In this document: positions 28,216-31,637 of the stretch, piece by piece
How the letters are laid out: each line of letters begins with the position of its first letter
Position numbering within the stretch: position 1 is the stretch's first letter
Assembly: GCA_964358485.1 (NCBI GenBank)
Contig: CAYHPY010000037.1
Location: forward strand, 1-31,637
Direction: 5' to 3'
From: CAYHPY01 sp964358485
GTDB lineage: Bacteria > Elusimicrobiota > Elusimicrobia > UBA1565 > UBA9628
Length of the DNA: 31,637 bases
Program-made: the position numbers and the translations under genes
The notes under the pieces: generated by a model
The model's database searches: none
The model's input: only the letters and a program-made list of their open reading frames with translations
Told to the model about the DNA's origin: nothing

Positions 28216-28628
28216 TGGCGGGCGCGCCCCTGGACGACGACGACATCGTGTCGGGGATCAACGTGACCCCGCTGGTCGACGTCTGCCTGGTGCTGGTGAT
28301 CATCTTCATGGTCACGGCTCCGCTCATGTCGGATCCGATCATCAAGGTGGAGCTCCCGAAGGCCACCACCCGCGAGGGCGAGGAACGCGACAAGGTGACC
28401 GTGACCTTAGGCAAGGACGGGCGGCTGGCTCTGGACCAGAAGGAATATTCTTCCCTGGACGCCCTGGAAGTCGACCTGAAATACCGCCTCCTCATGAGCG
28501 AATCCAAGCTGGTGATCCTGCGCGCCGATCAGGAGGCCCTGCATGGAAAGCTCACGGATTTGATGGGACGGGCCAAGGAGGCCGGGGCCGCCGGCCTGAC
28601 CATCGCGACCGAGGCGCGGCGCCGATGA
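28215..28628 (+). CDS. ExbD/TolR-family motor subunit 2
   Basis: 137 aa from the ATG at 28215; the frame is open further upstream but that part overlaps subunit 1. It has the same membrane segment INVTPLVDVCLVLVIIFM with Asp22, then a periplasmic domain (IIKVELPKATTREGEERDKVTVTLGKDG...). The two copies have diverged outside the helix, so they probably form a heteromeric ExbD pair rather than a recent duplication. Overlaps the TonB gene by 4 bases (ATGA). Confidence 0.92.
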   Translation: MAGAPLDDDDIVSGINVTPLVDVCLVLVIIFMVTAPLMSDPIIKVELPKATTREGEERDKVTVTLGKDGRLALDQKEYSSLDALEVDLKYRLLMSESKLVILRADQEALHGKLTDLMGRAKEAGAAGLTIATEARRR

Positions 28629-29719
28629 TCCCGCGCCTTCCGGTTTCGGTGACCTCTTCGATGGTCCTGCACGGGGCCATCCTGGTTTTCATCGCCAACC
28701 CGGGGGTCGTGCCCAAGCCCGCCCTGCGCGTGATCGGCAACGTGGACCTGCTCATCCCCGCACCCCGGCGTCCGGCGGCCGCGCCCTCCCAGGCCCCGGT
28801 CAAGCCGCCCAGCACCCTGGATTTCCTCAAAATGGCCCTGCCCTCCCTGCCGAAAATAATTTCTCCCGTCCGTCCGGCCGCGCTCGACGTCAAGCTGCCG
28901 GAAATCCGGCGGGCTCCGATCGCTCCCTTGGAGGAGCCCAAGCTGGAGGACCGCGGGCGCCTGAAGACGGCGCCCAAGATCGAAGCCCTCGACCTGGGAA
29001 AAAAACGGGTCGAGGCGGCCCGGGTGGAAGGCGCGCCCATCGACTCCCGCAGGTCCAAAAGCGCCCTGCTGGAGGCCCCGCGCCTGGAGGAGGTCGGGCG
29101 CCGCAAGGTGTCGGACCTGCCGGCGGCCATCGCGCTGGAGGAGAAGCGGCGCGAAGCCGTCGACATGAAGAGGATGGAGGCCCTGGTTCCTCAATTTCCG
29201 ACGCGCAAGGCGCCGGCCCAGGCCATGGCGGTCCTGCGCGAGGCCACGCCCTCGGAACGGGCCCGCTTGGGCGACCGCTTGGAGACATTTGCGCCGCATC
29301 CGGGCCTGCAGTTGGCCCCTGAGCGCGTGCGCCCCCAGGACGTCCCGCCTCTGGCCAAAAAACTGCCCGTCGCCGAGCCCGCGCCGGCCCGGCGGCCCGC
29401 CCGCGCGGAATTGGCCGAGACCCCGAAAAGCGGGGTCGAGATCGAGGGTCCGCTCAAGAACCGCAAGGTGGCCTACTACGAAATCCCGGAATTTCCCGCC
29501 TGGGCCAGGGACCAGGGGATCATGGAGGCCTCCGTGGCCATTCGCTTTACCGTTTCGCGGGAGGGAGAGGTTCTGCCCGGCATGCGGGTGGAACAGACCT
29601 CCGGCTACGGGCGCCTGGATCGCCTGGCTATGGAGTCCTTGAAAAAATGGCGCTTCGTCCCCGGCGCCGCCGAGGACCGGCAATGGGGCGTCATCACCTT
29701 TCGATTCATCCTGGAGTGA
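28625..29719 (+). CDS. TonB-like energy transducer
   Basis: 364 aa. The N-terminal anchor (about 5-29) contains SMVLH (Ser12-x3-His16), the SxxxH motif through which TonB and TolA couple to the ExbB/D motor. Residues about 45-270 form a long Pro/Lys/Arg/Glu-rich periplasm-spanning region. Residues about 275-364 are a TonB C-terminal domain (YYEIPEFPAWARDQGIMEASVAIRFTV...GYGRLDRLAMESLKKWRF). This should carry motor force to an outer-membrane partner. No TonB-dependent receptor is nearby; the likely partner is encoded in the same operon. Confidence 0.9.
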   Translation: MIPRLPVSVTSSMVLHGAILVFIANPGVVPKPALRVIGNVDLLIPAPRRPAAAPSQAPVKPPSTLDFLKMALPSLPKIISPVRPAALDVKLPEIRRAPIAPLEEPKLEDRGRLKTAPKIEALDLGKKRVEAARVEGAPIDSRRSKSALLEAPRLEEVGRRKVSDLPAAIALEEKRREAVDMKRMEALVPQFPTRKAPAQAMAVLREATPSERARLGDRLETFAPHPGLQLAPERVRPQDVPPLAKKLPVAEPAPARRPARAELAETPKSGVEIEGPLKNRKVAYYEIPEFPAWARDQGIMEASVAIRFTVSREGEVLPGMRVEQTSGYGRLDRLAMESLKKWRFVPGAAEDRQWGVITFRFILE

Positions 29720-29723
29720 AATT

Positions 29724-30914
29724 ATGAGAATGAAATTTTTTCTGATCGCGGGGCTGGTCCTGGGGCTGGAGGCTTCGGCCCGCGCCTGGCCGAAGTGGCT
29801 GGGGGGCAAGGGAGGCCAGGATCGTTCCGCCTCCGAGGAAGAGTCCGGCGAAAAGCCGGAAGCCGGCAAGGAGGGGGAGGCCGCTCCGACGCCCCCCTGG
29901 CAGGCGCCGGGAGGGCTTCCCGGCATGGGTTCGCCCACGGTTCCCGCCCCCGACGGCGAGGCTCCGCCGCCCCCCGCTCCCGCCGCGCCCGCGCCCTCCT
30001 TGGAGGAGGGCGTTCCCTCCACCACAGGAAGCGGGGTGAAAACCGGAAGCGGGGAGAGCGGGCTTCCCACCGAAGTGGTCATCAAGGGGGAGGATTCCTC
30101 CTCGAAAGTCCGGGTCGCCAAGCCGCCGCTCCAGATCGAGATCGATCCCTACGAGTCCATCCGGCCGTCCTTGAAGCCCGACGAGGCCCTGCTGTTGGCG
30201 GTTTCCCCTCTGACGGTTTCCTGGCGGCGCACCCACCCGGAACTGCTCCGCAATGAGCGGGCCATCCAGCCCTGGCGGAGCACCTTCAGCCCAAAGCCCG
30301 GAATCGTTTTCCGGCCCAAGGACCAGCTCAACGAGGTGCTTCAGCGCAAGCTCGATTCCAAGGAGGCCGACAGCTACGGTTGGAACCTCACCATCGCCGA
30401 CGAGGAAGGCCGGGTCTTCCATCAATGGCAGGGCTCCGATGACCCGCCCGCCGAACTGCTCTGGAGCGGCCAGAACGATCAAGGGGAGTGGATCACGGCC
30501 GGCCGGTCATATTCCGCGGTCTACGCCTTCACCGAGCCCGGCGGCTCCCAGCGCACGAGCGTGGGCAAACCGCTCCTGTTTCGGGGCATCGTCCATCAGG
30601 AAGACTCCGGCCTGCATGTCAGCTTGGACTCCAGCGTTCTTTTCGGATCCTCCAAGGGGGGGACGGATTTGGCCGGCGACAACGCCAAGGACCTGCTCCG
30701 GGCGGCCGCGGACCTGGTCAAACGGAAATTCCCGGGGATTCCGATCAATGTCCGGGTCTTTGCCGCCACCAAGGAGCTCGGGGAGGCCCAAGGGGCCGCC
30801 ATCGTCGGGGCCCTGCTCCGCGAGTTGATGGTGGGGCCCCAAAACCTGTCCGTGGCGGGGGCCAAGGCCTCTTTCTCGGAACAGAGGGTGGAAATCGTCC
30901 TGCTAAATCGCTAG
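29724..30914 (+). CDS. Secreted protein with divergent OmpA-like C-terminal domain
   Basis: 396 aa, GGAG before the ATG. Signal peptide MRMKFFLIAGLVLGLEASARA. Residues 25-120 are disordered and Pro/Gly-rich, with LPGMGS at 65. Residues about 130-290 look like a beta-sandwich with a FlgD-type pattern (LLWSGQNDQGEWITAGRSYSAVYAF). Residues about 296-396 resemble an OmpA-like domain (LHVSLDSSVLFG...NAKDLLRAAADLVKRKFPGIPINVRVFA...QRVEIVLLNR). The peptidoglycan-binding Asp and Arg of OmpA/Pal are not seen (AATKELG replaces the TD..G segment), so wall binding may be lost. It is the last gene of the operon and a candidate outer partner of the TonB-like protein. Confidence 0.7.
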   Translation: MRMKFFLIAGLVLGLEASARAWPKWLGGKGGQDRSASEEESGEKPEAGKEGEAAPTPPWQAPGGLPGMGSPTVPAPDGEAPPPPAPAAPAPSLEEGVPSTTGSGVKTGSGESGLPTEVVIKGEDSSSKVRVAKPPLQIEIDPYESIRPSLKPDEALLLAVSPLTVSWRRTHPELLRNERAIQPWRSTFSPKPGIVFRPKDQLNEVLQRKLDSKEADSYGWNLTIADEEGRVFHQWQGSDDPPAELLWSGQNDQGEWITAGRSYSAVYAFTEPGGSQRTSVGKPLLFRGIVHQEDSGLHVSLDSSVLFGSSKGGTDLAGDNAKDLLRAAADLVKRKFPGIPINVRVFAATKELGEAQGAAIVGALLRELMVGPQNLSVAGAKASFSEQRVEIVLLNR

Positions 30915-30959
30915 TATCTCCGCACGGGGTCCGGCCCGGCCGACCCCCGGGGAGGCCAC

Positions 30960-31637
30960 ATGGCGATCAACGTAGGAATCAACGGTTTCGGACGCATCGG
31001 TCGGTTGGTCATGCGGGCCGGCATCAAGAATCCGGCCCTGAACTTCGTCGCGGTCAACGATCTCTCGGACGCCAAAACCCTCGCCCACCTCTTCAAGTAC
31101 GACTCCACTTTCGGGCAGTACCCCGGCACCGTCGAAGCCCGCGGCACCGACATCATCATCGACGGCAAGGTCATCAAGGTGGTGGCCGAGAAGGACCCCG
31201 CCCAGCTTCCCTGGAAGGCGCTCAACGCCGAGATCGTCATCGAGTCCACGGGGCGCTTCACCGAGGCCGAAAAGGCCAAGGCCCATCTGGTCGCCGGCGC
31301 CAAGAAGGTGGTCATCTCCGCCCCCGCCAAGGGCGAGGACATCACCATCTGCATGGGCATCAACGAAGACCTCTACGATCCCGCCAAGCACAACATCATC
31401 TCCAACGCCTCCTGCACCACCAACTGCCTGGCCCCGGTGGCCAAGGTCGTCGACGAGACCTGGGGCATCAAGGCCGGCCTGATGACCACCATCCACTCCT
31501 ACACCAACGACCAGGTGCTTCTGGATTTCGCCCACAAGGACCTGCGGCGGGGACGCGCCGCGGCCCTCTCCATGATCCCAAGCTCGACCGGCGCGGCCAA
31601 GGCCATCGGCCTGGTCCTGCCCCAGCTCAAAGGCAAG
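30960..31637 (+). CDS. gapA: Glyceraldehyde-3-phosphate dehydrogenase, N-terminal part
   Basis: 226 codons before the window ends; GGGGAGG lies 5 bases before the ATG. It interconverts glyceraldehyde 3-phosphate and 1,3-bisphosphoglycerate with NAD in glycolysis. The NAD site is INGFGRIGR, with Asp34 in AVNDL pointing to NAD preference. The catalytic Cys152 is in NASCTTNCLAP, and the phosphate-binding region continues to SSTGAAKAIG. The missing part is the last third of the catalytic domain, cut by the window edge. Codon use is strongly biased to C/G endings, as expected of a highly expressed gene. Confidence 0.96.
   Translation, partial: MAINVGINGFGRIGRLVMRAGIKNPALNFVAVNDLSDAKTLAHLFKYDSTFGQYPGTVEARGTDIIIDGKVIKVVAEKDPAQLPWKALNAEIVIESTGRFTEAEKAKAHLVAGAKKVVISAPAKGEDITICMGINEDLYDPAKHNIISNASCTTNCLAPVAKVVDETWGIKAGLMTTIHSYTNDQVLLDFAHKDLRRGRAAALSMIPSSTGAAKAIGLVLPQLKGK

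Overview
The window reads as one chromosomal segment from a high-GC diderm (Gram-negative type) bacterium. Diderm features are lipoprotein signal peptidase, ExbB/ExbD/TonB proteins, an OmpA-like protein and several secreted or lipid-anchored proteins. A two-gene 2-oxoacid:ferredoxin oxidoreductase points to anaerobic or low-redox metabolism. QueF, RlmD, IleRS, ThrRS and GAPDH are ordinary housekeeping genes. The lineage cannot be fixed by eye; an uncultivated high-GC group such as Elusimicrobiota, or a deltaproteobacterial/myxococcal relative, would fit, but this is a guess.

Layout. 1-107: start of a secreted protein leaving the window. 256-2247: response-regulator/thioesterase fusion followed by a PilT-like ATPase with a degenerate active site. 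2240-5240 (minus): threonine aldolase; then a small membrane protein, a cyclic-nucleotide-binding protein and an AI-2E family permease in one tight operon. 5322-8619: ileS-lspA, closed by a strong bidirectional terminator. 8680-11353 (minus): a secreted TolA-like protein and RlmD. 11390-14816: lipoprotein metallopeptidase, Cu(I) ATPase, QueF. 14890-17557: KorA/KorB.

17563-21662 is an accessory island bounded by near-identical 39-bp inverted repeats (37/39 matches). It holds a VapBC-type toxin-antitoxin pair, an ankyrin-repeat/caspase-like lipoprotein with clearly AT-richer coding, and an RHH-antitoxin/Doc (Fic-fold) pair, separated by long gene-poor spacers. No transposase or integrase is visible. 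A more diverged copy of the repeat lies at 3366-3397.

21793-30914 starts with tRNA-Val(GAC) and a ThrRS lacking the TGS domain, then a six-gene envelope operon: a 1145-aa TPR protein, one ExbB/TolQ, two ExbD/TolR, a TonB-like protein and a secreted OmpA-like protein. The one-TolQ/two-TolR composition resembles the AglR-AglQ-AglS gliding motor of Myxococcus, and the cluster could be a force-transducing trans-envelope machine. The TPR protein and the OmpA-like protein share an LPGM(G/E) motif in disordered tails. 30960 to the end is the start of GAPDH.

A recurring signal is a -10-like hexamer (TANNNT, often preceded by TGN) placed only about 5-11 bases before the start codon, with no Shine-Dalgarno sequence, in front of at least seven genes. 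Other genes have clear GGAGG sites. This suggests that leaderless or near-leaderless mRNAs are common in this organism.
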